From Ohtaekwangia sp966211525 (lineage in GTDB: Bacteria; Bacteroidota; Bacteroidia; Cytophagales; Cyclobacteriaceae): 61,920 nucleotides of DNA. The notes under the pieces were generated by a model. That model was given only the letters and a program-made list of their open reading frames with translations, did not search any database and was not told the DNA's origin. A program made the position numbers and the translations under genes. Of this stretch, positions 33,879 through 42,823 are shown piece after piece. The DNA is taken from assembly GCA_966211525.1 (NCBI GenBank), contig CBIHOZ010000023.1, positions 1 to 61,920 on the forward strand, given 5' to 3'. Position 1 is the stretch's first letter; every line of letters begins with the position of its first letter.

Positions 33879-34883
33879 TCAAAACGTCTCGCTTACCAAC
33901 TCCTTGTTTACCATCATCCCGGTGGTTGTGCCCATAGCCACTGCGTTGGCTACTGTACGCATGCGCGTAGTATTATCGCCACAGGCAAAAACTCCCGGCA
34001 CGCTTGTTCGCTGCATGGCATCGATCCTGATGTAACCATCCTCGGTTAATTCACATCCAGGAGATTGTTGTGTCTCAAAATGCTGGACAAACGGAGCGCG
34101 TATATAGAGCGCTTTTACCCGATAGTCTGTGCCATCGTTAAAGACTATACGCTGTACGTGGCCGTTGGTATGCTCCAGTATCCCGACAGGTGTCTCCACT
34201 ATATTTATACCATGCTTTAGGAGTGCTGCCGATTGCGTGGTAGTTAGTGTAGCCCTGCCGTTGGTGAATACAGTAAGATCATTTGTCCAATGGGAGATCA
34301 GACTTGCCAGTTCAAATGCAGCTTCGCCATTCGCCACGATACCGGTTCGTTCGTGACGTACTTCATAACCATGACAATACGGACAATGCAGAACCGATAT
34401 TCCCCAGCACGCTGCCAATCCGGGTATAGCAGGAAGTATATCTTTAATGCCCGTAGCTAAAATCAACTTTTTTGCAAAAAAGATTCCTTCGGAGGCTGTC
34501 TGTACTTCAAAACCATTCGCAGTTTTTGCGCTATCTATAGCCCGATCGTTCAGAAAGGTTACCGTGCTATATTTCTCGACTTGCGCTCGCGCAAGTGCTG
34601 CGATTTCCGCTGGCGCGCGTCCGTCATGTGTAATGAAGTTGTGTGAATATGGCGTTTGCCGGTTGCACGGTTTACCGCTGTCGATGATCAGTACGTTTCG
34701 CAGTGCTCTGCCGAGCGCCATGCCTGCTGCAAGTCCGGAGAAACTCCCTCCGATTATAATTACATCGAAATTCCTGGTGGGTATCATAACACGATCGCTG
34801 ATAAATGAGAAGGGATAAAATGGCAAAGCAAGACTTGTCAGAGCAAGTCCGCCTTGCTTCATAAAATCCCGCCTTGAAGACAT
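33879..34883 (-). CDS. Tat-signal flavoprotein of the thioredoxin-reductase fold with CPYC motif
   Basis: 334 residues. The N-terminus is a twin-arginine signal (SSRRDFMKQGGLALTSLALPF), suggesting export after folding. The FAD motif is GGSFSGLAAG near residue 45, and the C-terminal FAD site is GVFACGDNTT. A CPYCHGYE dithiol motif occurs at about residues 166-173, the arrangement seen in the GliT/HlmI/DepH group of dithiol oxidases. The NADPH region reads ANGEAAFE with no HRRxxxR, unlike ordinary thioredoxin reductase. It may therefore oxidise a small-molecule dithiol using oxygen; this is inference. It is the last gene of an operon led by an AraC gene. Confidence 0.82.
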   Translation of the reverse strand: MSSRRDFMKQGGLALTSLALPFYPFSFISDRVMIPTRNFDVIIIGGSFSGLAAGMALGRALRNVLIIDSGKPCNRQTPYSHNFITHDGRAPAEIAALARAQVEKYSTVTFLNDRAIDSAKTANGFEVQTASEGIFFAKKLILATGIKDILPAIPGLAACWGISVLHCPYCHGYEVRHERTGIVANGEAAFELASLISHWTNDLTVFTNGRATLTTTQSAALLKHGINIVETPVGILEHTNGHVQRIVFNDGTDYRVKALYIRAPFVQHFETQQSPGCELTEDGYIRIDAMQRTSVPGVFACGDNTTRMRTVANAVAMGTTTGMMVNKELVSETF

Positions 34884-34885
34884 AC

Positions 34886-35116
34886 TTAATTTACCTTGTC
34901 AGGATTTTGTGGAGACAGCAGTTTGATAATCAAATCCACAAAGGGAACGCCTGCAAAGACAATCCACGGAACCAAGGATATAGTCAGCAAGAGTGTTCGC
35001 TGATATAGTGCCAACACCGACAAGGCTTCGCCGAACAGGTATAGGAATAACGTGATGGACGGATATATAACTACCCAGATCTTTAAAGACGCCAATAACT
35101 TTGCTTTCGTTTTCAT
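34886..35116 (-). CDS. Small two-helix membrane protein
   Basis: 76 residues with two hydrophobic helices (about 12-34 and 41-66), separated by LYQRT, and a short polar tail. The sequence KIWVVIYPSITLFLYLFGE is a conserved-looking start, but I cannot attach a family name. It lies 2 bases upstream of the flavoprotein gene, which argues for tight coupling and perhaps a shared membrane site. Confidence 0.7.
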   Translation of the reverse strand: MKTKAKLLASLKIWVVIYPSITLFLYLFGEALSVLALYQRTLLLTISLVPWIVFAGVPFVDLIIKLLSPQNPDKVN

Positions 35117-35210
35117 TTCAGATTACGTTTGTTGAACAATCATTACTTCTTCACAAAAGTACTTCGCGCGATGGCGAACCGTGTAGGACAAATCTGAAGT
35201 TCCGTGGGAC

Positions 35211-36068
35211 TTATCTGAAATTAGTGCGGAAGGCTTCGGGTGAGTACCCTGTATGTTTTTTGAAGAATCGTATAAAGTATGAGACATCTTCGTATCCCAG
35301 TTGAAAGGCGATCTGGTTCACCTGGTTCGAAGTGGCCAGCAGGTATCGCTTCGACTCCAGTATTATATATTCGTTTATTACTTCTGAACCTGTTTTGCCA
35401 AGCATCTCCTTCGTAACAGCATTCAGTTGATACGCGGATAGATTCAGCATTTCAGCATATTGAGACACCTGCTTGCTGGTATATATATGCTTTTCCAAAA
35501 GCTCCATAAAATCCTGGAGACGTTGCGTTGCATAGGAATCAGGTTTACCCGGACCAGCCTGAGTATTCTGCCGAACGAGTTCGATAAACAGAATACCCAG
35601 GTTTGCCTTGATCACGTCCTGGTAACCTTGCTGTTGGCTGGTATACTCATCGGCTATATAATTCAATATGGACAGTATCTTTTTTATACCCGCATTATCA
35701 AGCTGGTATAGGTTAATATTACTGGCTTTGCGTAACAACTGGTTTGATGCCGGATCGTGTCCATGATAAAAATCATTATTAAAAGCCGTCAGGTAGCCGG
35801 TGCTTCCCGCCTTGAGCGTAAGCTGATGCACCTGTCCCGGACGTATAAAGAAAACCGTATGATCTGTGATATCATACGCTGTAAAGTCGATCGCATGTGT
35901 ACCCGCTCCTTTCTTTAACGCCAGGATATAGAAGAAATCATGACGGTGCAGTTCCTGCGTCATGTCCTTTCCATTCAATACATTTCGAACATCGCGAATA
36001 GTAAAGCTTGGCGCTATACTTTCTCCTTTGGGAGTTTTATGAATATGCCGTACCGGAATGTTCTTCAT
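35211..36068 (-). CDS. AraC-family transcriptional regulator
   Basis: 285 residues from ATG 36068. The N-terminal cupin-like sensor (about 20-150) contains HRHDFFYILALKKGAGTHAIDF and FIRPGQVHQL. The C-terminal tandem helix-turn-helix (about 190-285) has QVSQYAEMLNLSAYQLNAVTKEMLG and QIAFQLGYEDVSYFIRFFKKHTGYSPEAFR. It leads an operon with a small membrane protein and the CPYC flavoprotein, which it probably regulates. ATG 36098 would place ten residues before the conserved start. Confidence 0.9.
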   Translation of the reverse strand: MKNIPVRHIHKTPKGESIAPSFTIRDVRNVLNGKDMTQELHRHDFFYILALKKGAGTHAIDFTAYDITDHTVFFIRPGQVHQLTLKAGSTGYLTAFNNDFYHGHDPASNQLLRKASNINLYQLDNAGIKKILSILNYIADEYTSQQQGYQDVIKANLGILFIELVRQNTQAGPGKPDSYATQRLQDFMELLEKHIYTSKQVSQYAEMLNLSAYQLNAVTKEMLGKTGSEVINEYIILESKRYLLATSNQVNQIAFQLGYEDVSYFIRFFKKHTGYSPEAFRTNFR

Positions 36069-36120
36069 TGCACGCAGGGTCGTTGACGAATGCTGCAACC
36101 TATAAAAAACATATTAAGTT

Positions 36121-36128
36121 CAAAAATA
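36121..36128 (-). promoter_or_regulatory. Candidate -7 element for the AraC-led operon
   Basis: The minus strand reads TATTTTTG, an exact TAnnTTTG, 53 bases before ATG 36068. No -33 element lies at the usual distance. Confidence 0.4.
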
Positions 36129-36157
36129 GGGCACACTAATCGCAAGCTCACCATTAT

Positions 36158-37504
36158 TCAAATTAACTTCATACGTCTCATGTTAACAACGGAGAATATA
36201 CCAAAAAGTATAACCGCTGTAATCAACGGCAAAATCATCGGTAGCCAGCTTATATTCTTGCGTCCTGCTATATACTCGGGCACAAAGCTTTTCCAGTCTT
36301 CGCCTTTTACTGCCGCGTTATCAAAAATCTTCGGATAAAAATGTAATCGCATCCGCTCGTGAAAAACATGTGTGCTGTCAAGTAGCTGCACGTAGTCGGT
36401 CAGGCTCGTCCGGGCAACATCGTTGAAGAGCAGCTGTGTGTGCATCGTGGGCATGGCCATCGCGATGGATCTGCTCAGCTGTTCACGTTGAAGGATCTTC
36501 TCCCGCATTGCCTGGCTGTGTTGCAGTGACTCGTCATCGCCCATCTGCTGCATGGCATAATACCAGAGCCAGCCGAAAGTCTGTTCCGGTATACCATACG
36601 TTTCATATTGCGGATAATGTGCATAGAACTTTTTCATGGTGCTGCCTTTGTCCATGTCCCATTTTTCATGGTAGCCATCCCGTTGTTCCACCATTGTTGC
36701 GAGCGACTCCGGCACAGGATATACATTGGCAACAACGTTATTTACTGAAGCCGGAAGCAAAATGGTAAACACAACCCAGGCCGACAGCAACGTAAGGACA
36801 TTGAAACTGGAACTTCGCCTGAAAGTAGTTACCCAGAAACAAAATGCAAACCAGAACGCGAGGTATAGTATAGCTGCGATAACAAATGCAAGCAATGCTT
36901 CATCGACAGAAAGTGATATACCGAGTATAGCAATCGTTACTAAAATTCCCAATACGATATAGAGCGCACCGGCACGCACAAGCAACTTACGAAGCAGGTA
37001 TATCTTTGCCCACTTTGCCTGCACAGCAATCAGGCGCCAGGTGCCTGCCTCCTGCTCTTCCGACAGAAGATTAAAGCTGAACGCTATGATGAGCAAGGGA
37101 AAAAGATACAGGATCACAAAACCGAGATCGAGGTTACCCGATTGCAGGTTCGATGGATTGTTCAGATCAGTGTCGTACTTCTGCCCTTCGAGCGTGCGAA
37201 TAGTAACACTTTGTATACCGGGATTCACATCACGTTGTCCGATCGACAGGGCGGCAAGTTTATCGGGTTTACTGATCAATGAAAAACGCAGGTAATATAG
37301 CAGTAGTCCCATTTCATCCTGTGCAGCTACGTTTCGTTCTATATGTTCGCGCTGATGTGTTGTAACCTGCTGAATGGTGTTCTCTTGCCGCAACAGAAAT
37401 TGCCTGCCGATCACGATACTGATGATCCCCATCACTACGATCAGCATACACGAAAGCACAACAGCCTTCGATCGGATAAATTGCTTTATAAAAAGTATAT
37501 ACAT
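36158..37504 (-). CDS. ABC-2 type permease, DUF3526 family (second of a pair)
   Basis: 448 residues. One helix at about 12-34, a large extracytoplasmic loop (about 35-125), then a cluster of helices (about 127-150 and 175-260), a second large loop (about 265-415) and a final helix near 418-440. The SEEQEAGTWRLIAVQ segment after the second helix is typical of ABC-2 permeases of the DUF3526/NosY-like type. It lies 2 bases after its paralogue and pairs with it to form a heterodimeric channel. The ATPase and a TonB receptor are in the same operon. Confidence 0.85.
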   Translation of the reverse strand: MYILFIKQFIRSKAVVLSCMLIVVMGIISIVIGRQFLLRQENTIQQVTTHQREHIERNVAAQDEMGLLLYYLRFSLISKPDKLAALSIGQRDVNPGIQSVTIRTLEGQKYDTDLNNPSNLQSGNLDLGFVILYLFPLLIIAFSFNLLSEEQEAGTWRLIAVQAKWAKIYLLRKLLVRAGALYIVLGILVTIAILGISLSVDEALLAFVIAAILYLAFWFAFCFWVTTFRRSSSFNVLTLLSAWVVFTILLPASVNNVVANVYPVPESLATMVEQRDGYHEKWDMDKGSTMKKFYAHYPQYETYGIPEQTFGWLWYYAMQQMGDDESLQHSQAMREKILQREQLSRSIAMAMPTMHTQLLFNDVARTSLTDYVQLLDSTHVFHERMRLHFYPKIFDNAAVKGEDWKSFVPEYIAGRKNISWLPMILPLITAVILFGIFSVVNMRRMKLI

Positions 37505-37506
37505 GA

Positions 37507-38955
37507 TTAAATAGCCTTGGCTTTTTTAGATAGAAATAGGATTGCTGCGATGGCCAGTATACTCCACAATACGAGCGCCAGTATCGAACCGGCCTGATGA
37601 CGTAACGCGTCTCGTATGCCCGGGTGTTGCGGCTTAAAGTCCGGAAGATCTTTCCAGTGTTCACGACTGATGGTATAGGGCTTATCATCAGCGCCCAATT
37701 TCCTGTTACTTATAAATTTCATCTGCAACTCATTCATCGCCTGCGCTAACTCGTACCGGTAACGCTCTGCTTCCTGCTGAAACGTAACATACGACTCGAA
37801 ATCTGTTCCTGATAAAGCCATGGATATATTCCGGACAGCCGCGCAGGGATTTATCCAGGCAGTAATTTCACTGAAACGATTTTGCTTCTTATAGGTATAT
37901 ATGAGATCACCTAAATGACGCCTGTATATTTCCGCACTGATCCGTTCGCCTTCGCGCATTACGAAGCCACTATAATTGAAAGGCAATTGTTCTACCGAAT
38001 CAACTTTATATACCTGCAGTACCGAGTCACGCAATGCTTTATAGTGAGGATCATCCGGATTGTGACTATCGCCTTCTTTTAAAACATCCAGTTCGACTGC
38101 TGTATCAAATTCTATTTTTGAAGGTGATGGGTAAAAGTAACTTCCGAGTGCCTGCGTTGTTTTTGGTAACAGTACGACCATACATAACCAGATCCCCAGT
38201 AAAGTCATCAATGCATTTTTGGATGATGAGCTTGCCGCTGAAATCAGCACCGTAATCACACAGAGCACAAGCGTAAAAATGAAGTACACCAGCACGATTC
38301 CGGAAAACCGTAGTAGTGTATCCGTTGTAACGGCCGTTTCACCCGCCACGATCAATAATACCAGAGTAACAACAACTGCCGGTATACATACAAACATGGC
38401 CACTGAAAATATACCCATTGATTTACCAATCAGCAGGTTTTTCCAGGTGACGTTCTGCGTCAGCATAATCTTTAATGTGCCGTTCTCCCGTTCTGCAGAA
38501 ACCGAAGCGAATCCTAAAAAGAATACAATGAGCGGAAGAACAACTTGCAGCAACATCGCCAGACTTATCTCTCCGAAGCGAAGTAATCCCGTTGAGAAAC
38601 TTGCTTCTGAAAAGTTTACCGTATTCTGTCGATGCGCTTCGAGGTATACCGCATTCCCTACGAAGCTCTCCAATCCGAAATCAAACATGCTGAGCGGATG
38701 TTTGACGCGGAAAGCAAACGAACCAAAGTGTGCCATTCGATGCGGATGTTTGTCAGGGTTGTTCTCCCAACTTTCACGTACTTCGTGTTGATAGTGCTGG
38801 CGTATGGCATTCTGCGAAGTATATATCTTCCAGCCGCTGTAAGCAGCAAAGCCGATCATCACAGCCATCACCAGCATGATGCCATATAAGGCATTGGAAC
38901 GAAAAGCGTTCCTGCAGAATTGTTTTGCAATCAGGTATGAAACTCTCTTCTTCAT
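37507..38955 (-). CDS. ABC-2 type permease, DUF3526 family (first of a pair)
   Basis: 482 residues with the same topology as the next gene: helix 1 at about 19-40, a long loop with NNPDKHPHRMAHFGSFAF, then helices with VLPLIVFFLGFASVSAERENGTLKIMLTQNVTWKNLL, the ABC-2 signature segment. A second extracytoplasmic domain (about 265-450) precedes the last helix. His residues in the first loop (HPHRMAH) could contact metal or substrate. It starts 3 bases after the TonB receptor stop, so all four genes are one transcription unit. Confidence 0.85.
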   Translation of the reverse strand: MKKRVSYLIAKQFCRNAFRSNALYGIMLVMAVMIGFAAYSGWKIYTSQNAIRQHYQHEVRESWENNPDKHPHRMAHFGSFAFRVKHPLSMFDFGLESFVGNAVYLEAHRQNTVNFSEASFSTGLLRFGEISLAMLLQVVLPLIVFFLGFASVSAERENGTLKIMLTQNVTWKNLLIGKSMGIFSVAMFVCIPAVVVTLVLLIVAGETAVTTDTLLRFSGIVLVYFIFTLVLCVITVLISAASSSSKNALMTLLGIWLCMVVLLPKTTQALGSYFYPSPSKIEFDTAVELDVLKEGDSHNPDDPHYKALRDSVLQVYKVDSVEQLPFNYSGFVMREGERISAEIYRRHLGDLIYTYKKQNRFSEITAWINPCAAVRNISMALSGTDFESYVTFQQEAERYRYELAQAMNELQMKFISNRKLGADDKPYTISREHWKDLPDFKPQHPGIRDALRHQAGSILALVLWSILAIAAILFLSKKAKAI

Positions 38956-38958
38956 GCG

Positions 38959-41463
38959 TTAAAATTTATACGTTGCGGTGAGCATGAAATTACGCGGTGC
39001 ACCGGGGAACAACCGCAGGTAATTCTGGGCTCCGATCCAATAGGTGGTATCAAAAATATTATTGACATTCAGTGCCAGTTGCATATTTGCTTTTGAGGGT
39101 GTATAGTATATAGCCATATCAAACAACGTATACCCCGGCACCTCGAAGGCGCGTGTAAACCACGGCACTTTACCTCCGCTGTACTGAACACCCAGTCCGA
39201 TACCTATATCTTTCAGCAGTGTCTCATCCGAAAAGTTATAGCGTGTCCACAGGTTGGCGCTGTTTACAGGTGTGTTCTCTTTGCGTTTGCCGCTCAGGGA
39301 AGCATCACTGTCTTCTACAATCCGCGCATCGATATAGCTATACGAAGCATTTACCTGCCAGTTGGGCAATATATAGCCGGCAAGCTCCCACTCTACTCCC
39401 CGGCTTCGGTCAGCACCACGCTGCACCAGCGAATCCGGAAAAGCCGGAACGTTAGCGTTCATCAGAATATTTTTCTGGTTGATTTCGTATAGGGCTACCG
39501 TGATATTAATTCGGTTCCCAAAGAATTGTCCTTTCGCCCCTACTTCTTTCAAATCGCTGGTGAGCGGCTTGAAGCGCGCGGCTGAGTTAGCAGACCAGAA
39601 AAATGCGCCCGTGCTGGGCATCAGGCTAACTGTATTGGACTGTGGTTGATAGCCCTTCAGATACGTGGTATATATATTTACCTGCTTTGTAACTTCATAG
39701 GTAAGTCCTACGCGAGGCAGTAAAGCCGTGTTGTCGAAAGAGGCTTCACCGGGCGCCTTGTAGTTGGTAATATCTTCGAACCATTCATGACGCAAACTCA
39801 GCAGCGCTGACAGCCTTCCCAGGCGAAGTTGTTCCTGTATATATACAGCATTTGTTGTGGTCAGAGCCGAAGGTATAGCAACCCGCGCGTTCAATATATA
39901 GTCTTCTACATTGCGAATGGTATAGGAAGGATTGTTCAGATCAAAATGATTTACGTTTGGCCTGGGTAATGTTTTGCCATCAACAACGATCGTTTGATAA
40001 TTATCTGCATTGGCGGGTATAAATGAATTGGCCACGGTTCCATCTTTCAAAAGATATCCTCTTGCCGAATTCTGTCCTCCGCCTTTTGTTTTATTCCAGC
40101 GACTCAGATCATACCCGACCAAAAGTTTATGTTCAATGCGTGCTGTTTTAAAATCAAAGTTGAAATATGCATTCAGGTTGTCAACGTTCCAGTATTGCTG
40201 CCGCTGCACAAATTGCATCGCTGCGAGATTGGTAACAGGCTGATTGTTCATATCCACAGCAAAAGCATTGGTGGTACGGTGCTCCTGCAAGTCTTCCGAC
40301 CACGTCTGCTTCATGTACGCTGCATTTATACTGATATTGTCGGTAAACTTGTGCGCAACACTGGTCGTAATGATCATCTGCTTTGACTTAAAGAAATCAT
40401 TGGCGGCACCGAGATTCAGGCTGATCGGTGTACTCTTCAAATTGGTAACACCGGCTACTGCTCCAAATATAGGTTGTCCTCGATCGAGGTTACCGGTTCC
40501 ACTGCTATAGATCATCTCCGCGTTAATGGCGGTCTTGTTATTCGGTATATAACTAATGGATGGTGACACCAGTACGGCATTATTCTTTACCAGGTCGCGA
40601 TATGATTTTCCTTCCTGTATTCCTCCGGTTAATCTATATAGCAGTGTCTTTGATTCGTTGAGAGGTCCTGTAAAATCAAGCGTTCCCCGCATCGTACTGA
40701 AACTGCCTACGCTCATGCTGATCTCCCTGCGCTCCACCGCCAGCGGCTTTTTAGTTACCATGTTAATACTGCCTCCCGGGTCTACACTCGAAAATGTTAC
40801 CGATGCCGGACCTTTCAAAACCTCTACACGTTCTATGTTGGTAGTGATCGGCTGAAGAAAATAATACTGGCGTGTACGCATACCGTTGACGATCTGTCCT
40901 TCTTCATTCTGACTGATCCCTCGAATATTATACTGGTTGTAAAAACTCGATGGCGTCACACCACTTACAATCTTTACTGCATCTGCTAATTGAAACGCCT
41001 GCCGGTCGGCAATCAACTCCTTGGTAACGGTGGAGAGTGCCTGCGGTAAATCTTTATTCCGGATAGCAGTTTTAGTGGCTGAGAAAGAGTATTCGCTATT
41101 GTAGTCACGATCGGCCCGTCCGATCACTTCCACCGTCTGCAACTCCTGCGTATAGGTGGTGAGCACGATGGCACCCAGATCGTATAGTTTATTTTCGGAA
41201 AATGTATAGGTGGTGATGTACGGATCAAATCCCAGCGATCTGATCTCCACATCGTATATACCGGGTTGCGATAGCTCCATCAAAAATATACCGGACTGAT
41301 CGGCAGTAACTCCTTCCTTCCGGTTTTCATGCATGACCGAAACGGTTGCTCCGGGTATAGCATTCTGTAACTGGTCTACTATTTTACCAGTAACCCGAAC
41401 CTGCGAAAAGGTATAGCTATAGATCGTACTGAAAAGTATAAGTGCAAGTAATTTATGTTTCAT
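38959..41463 (-). CDS. TonB-dependent siderophore-type outer-membrane receptor
   Basis: 834 residues from ATG 41463. A signal peptide (about 1-21) is followed by a carboxypeptidase-regulatory-like domain (about 24-105), a plug (about 125-235, YNQYNIRGISQNEEGQIVNGMRTRQYYF, VEVLKGPASVTFSSVDPGGSINMVTKKPL) and a barrel ending in Phe (LTATYKF). The plug wording matches the siderophore receptor subfamily rather than SusC, and there is no SusD. The ABC ATPase precedes it by 10 bases and two ABC-2 permeases follow, so outer- and inner-membrane steps are encoded together. The ligand may be a metal chelate. Confidence 0.92.
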   Translation of the reverse strand: MKHKLLALILFSTIYSYTFSQVRVTGKIVDQLQNAIPGATVSVMHENRKEGVTADQSGIFLMELSQPGIYDVEIRSLGFDPYITTYTFSENKLYDLGAIVLTTYTQELQTVEVIGRADRDYNSEYSFSATKTAIRNKDLPQALSTVTKELIADRQAFQLADAVKIVSGVTPSSFYNQYNIRGISQNEEGQIVNGMRTRQYYFLQPITTNIERVEVLKGPASVTFSSVDPGGSINMVTKKPLAVERREISMSVGSFSTMRGTLDFTGPLNESKTLLYRLTGGIQEGKSYRDLVKNNAVLVSPSISYIPNNKTAINAEMIYSSGTGNLDRGQPIFGAVAGVTNLKSTPISLNLGAANDFFKSKQMIITTSVAHKFTDNISINAAYMKQTWSEDLQEHRTTNAFAVDMNNQPVTNLAAMQFVQRQQYWNVDNLNAYFNFDFKTARIEHKLLVGYDLSRWNKTKGGGQNSARGYLLKDGTVANSFIPANADNYQTIVVDGKTLPRPNVNHFDLNNPSYTIRNVEDYILNARVAIPSALTTTNAVYIQEQLRLGRLSALLSLRHEWFEDITNYKAPGEASFDNTALLPRVGLTYEVTKQVNIYTTYLKGYQPQSNTVSLMPSTGAFFWSANSAARFKPLTSDLKEVGAKGQFFGNRINITVALYEINQKNILMNANVPAFPDSLVQRGADRSRGVEWELAGYILPNWQVNASYSYIDARIVEDSDASLSGKRKENTPVNSANLWTRYNFSDETLLKDIGIGLGVQYSGGKVPWFTRAFEVPGYTLFDMAIYYTPSKANMQLALNVNNIFDTTYWIGAQNYLRLFPGAPRNFMLTATYKF

Positions 41464-41473
41464 CCTAATGCCG

Positions 41474-42169
41474 TTAAATAGTTTCGAGATAGAGTTGTTG
41501 CAATTCACTGGCATTGATGTTACCGGTTGCTACTTCGTGTATGAGTTTCCCCTCTTTCATGATGCCGATGCGCGTGCCTACATTTACTGCGTTGAAGATG
41601 TCGTGTGTAGCCATAAAGATTGATTTACCATCACGCGCGAGCTCCTGACATATAGCGGTAAACTCTGCGGTTGCTTTCGGATCTAGGCCTGATGTGGGTT
41701 CGTCCATAAAAATGACATCCGCCTTTTTTGAAAGCGCGATCGCTATACCAACCTTTTGTCGCATGCCTTTGGAATACGTTGACAGCCGGCTTGCATGCGC
41801 TGCCTGTTGCAGTCCTGCCTTGGTAAGAAAAGCTGTTAACTCATGCGTGCTATACGTAAATCCTGCGAGCTTGCTGAAGAAGTCCAGATTCTCGACACCC
41901 GACAAGTTTCCATAGAGCTGAACGACTTCGGGTATATAGGCGATCATTTTATTGGTGTCACCCCGATCAGGTTTTACCTCCATGTTATTGATCAACGCCT
42001 GCCCTTCGGATGGTTCAATGAAACCGAGAAAGATATTGATCGTTGTTGTTTTACCTGCACCGTTCTGTCCGAGCAGGCAGTACACTTCGCCTTTGCCAAC
42101 GGAAAGGCTGACGTGATCGAGCACTTTCTTTCCGTTGAATTCCTTCGTGAGATTTTTTGCTTGTAGCAT
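41474..42169 (-). CDS. ABC transporter ATP-binding protein
   Basis: 231 residues from ATG 42169. It carries Walker A GQNGAGKTTT (about residue 36), a Q-loop region, the signature YSKGMRQKVGIA (a variant of LSGGQ usual in ABC-2 exporters) and Walker B VIFMDEPTSGLDP with the D-loop and a switch His in ATHDIF. The length and the GLDPKA wording fit the CcmA/NosF-like subfamily that powers ABC-2 permeases. It is the first gene of the ATPase-receptor-permease-permease operon. The in-frame ATG 46 codons upstream has no family sequence after it. Confidence 0.92.
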   Translation of the reverse strand: MLQAKNLTKEFNGKKVLDHVSLSVGKGEVYCLLGQNGAGKTTTINIFLGFIEPSEGQALINNMEVKPDRGDTNKMIAYIPEVVQLYGNLSGVENLDFFSKLAGFTYSTHELTAFLTKAGLQQAAHASRLSTYSKGMRQKVGIAIALSKKADVIFMDEPTSGLDPKATAEFTAICQELARDGKSIFMATHDIFNAVNVGTRIGIMKEGKLIHEVATGNINASELQQLYLETI

Positions 42170-42226
42170 AATTTGGATATGGTCGTATTGAGGGAGTATG
42201 TTGCCCTGGGGAAAAATATCATCTAC

Positions 42227-42246
42227 ACACAGATATATACCTGTGT
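42227..42246 (-). promoter_or_regulatory. Inverted repeat upstream of the ABC/TonB operon
   Basis: ACACAG at 42227-42232 faces CTGTGT at 42241-42246 with 8 bases between, 58-77 bases before the ATPase ATG, where an operator would sit. Confidence 0.35.
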
Positions 42247-42335
42247 ATACGCATACGGATATAGTATATGTGCTCCGCTTACTTGCGAGAAAAGCAGTAA
42301 CGCACAATCATTACCGAATACAAATGATGAGAGAA

Positions 42336-42358
42336 AACTGTATGGAATGCATACAGTT
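42336..42358 (-). terminator. Hairpin after the His/Cys-rich protein gene, probable terminator
   Basis: Perfect 9-bp arms AACTGTATG and CATACAGTT with a 5-base loop. On the minus strand the hairpin is followed by a short TTTT and pyrimidine-rich tail. It is 16 bases after the stop of the gene at 42374. An operator role is also possible. Confidence 0.45.
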
Positions 42359-42373
42359 ATAGAATAACAACGA

Positions 42374-42784
42374 TCAGATCAATGCGGGAGGTGCTCTTGA
42401 CGATGAGATGACAGCCCAATAGCTGTCGAGATTTACTTTGTAATGACTAAAGAATTCCGGTTTGAGGCGGACTATCTGAAAATTCATGATGTTCAGCAGA
42501 GCCTGATCTCCGTGGTATGCGAGGTCACACATATCACACGTGTCAGAAGCTACGAGGTGAGAATCATGATCGCAGCTCTGCGCCACATCGTTATGGTATA
42601 TAAATCGATGACATGGATCCTTCTCCGCTTCTGCCGAATGTACAACGGTGTGTTCATGGCTATGCACGAACGCACGGGCAATCTGCAACGATGATGTTCC
42701 TGCTATGTAAAAGACCAACAGCACCCACGCAGTTATGCGCAATGTGTTGCTTTGTTGTCTCCGGTTATCAGTCTTTTCAAACAT
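42374..42784 (-). CDS. Small His/Cys-rich membrane-anchored protein, probable metal binding
   Basis: 136 residues from ATG 42784. After a signal or anchor helix (about 17-33) comes a dense set of metal ligands: His41, 43, 45 and 49, Cys58-His59, His64, Cys71, His73, His76, Cys83, Cys86 (CDMC) and His91. The chain ends in a SSRAPP-type tail. Similar layouts occur in the DUF2946 and HYC_CC_PP groups of Bacteroidota and Proteobacteria, and I place it there tentatively. The ligand set suits zinc or copper. Just upstream lies a perfect 23-bp palindrome of Fur/Zur-box size, and downstream is the ABC/TonB operon, so a metal-starvation role is plausible. Confidence 0.7.
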   Translation of the reverse strand: MFEKTDNRRQQSNTLRITAWVLLVFYIAGTSSLQIARAFVHSHEHTVVHSAEAEKDPCHRFIYHNDVAQSCDHDSHLVASDTCDMCDLAYHGDQALLNIMNFQIVRLKPEFFSHYKVNLDSYWAVISSSRAPPALI

Positions 42785-42823
42785 AGGTGAACTTCGTGGC
42801 GCCAAGATAGAATGAAGTATTAT

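Noticed and set aside
38219..38791. A 190-residue open frame antisense to a DUF3526 permease
   Set aside because: Rich in Ser, Thr and Asn, with no recognisable motif, and fully inside a well-supported membrane protein gene.
36158..38955. Gliding motility GldF/GldG genes
   Set aside because: The permeases fit DUF3526 with two large loops and sit with a TonB receptor; GldG has a different long substrate-binding-like domain and gld neighbours are absent.
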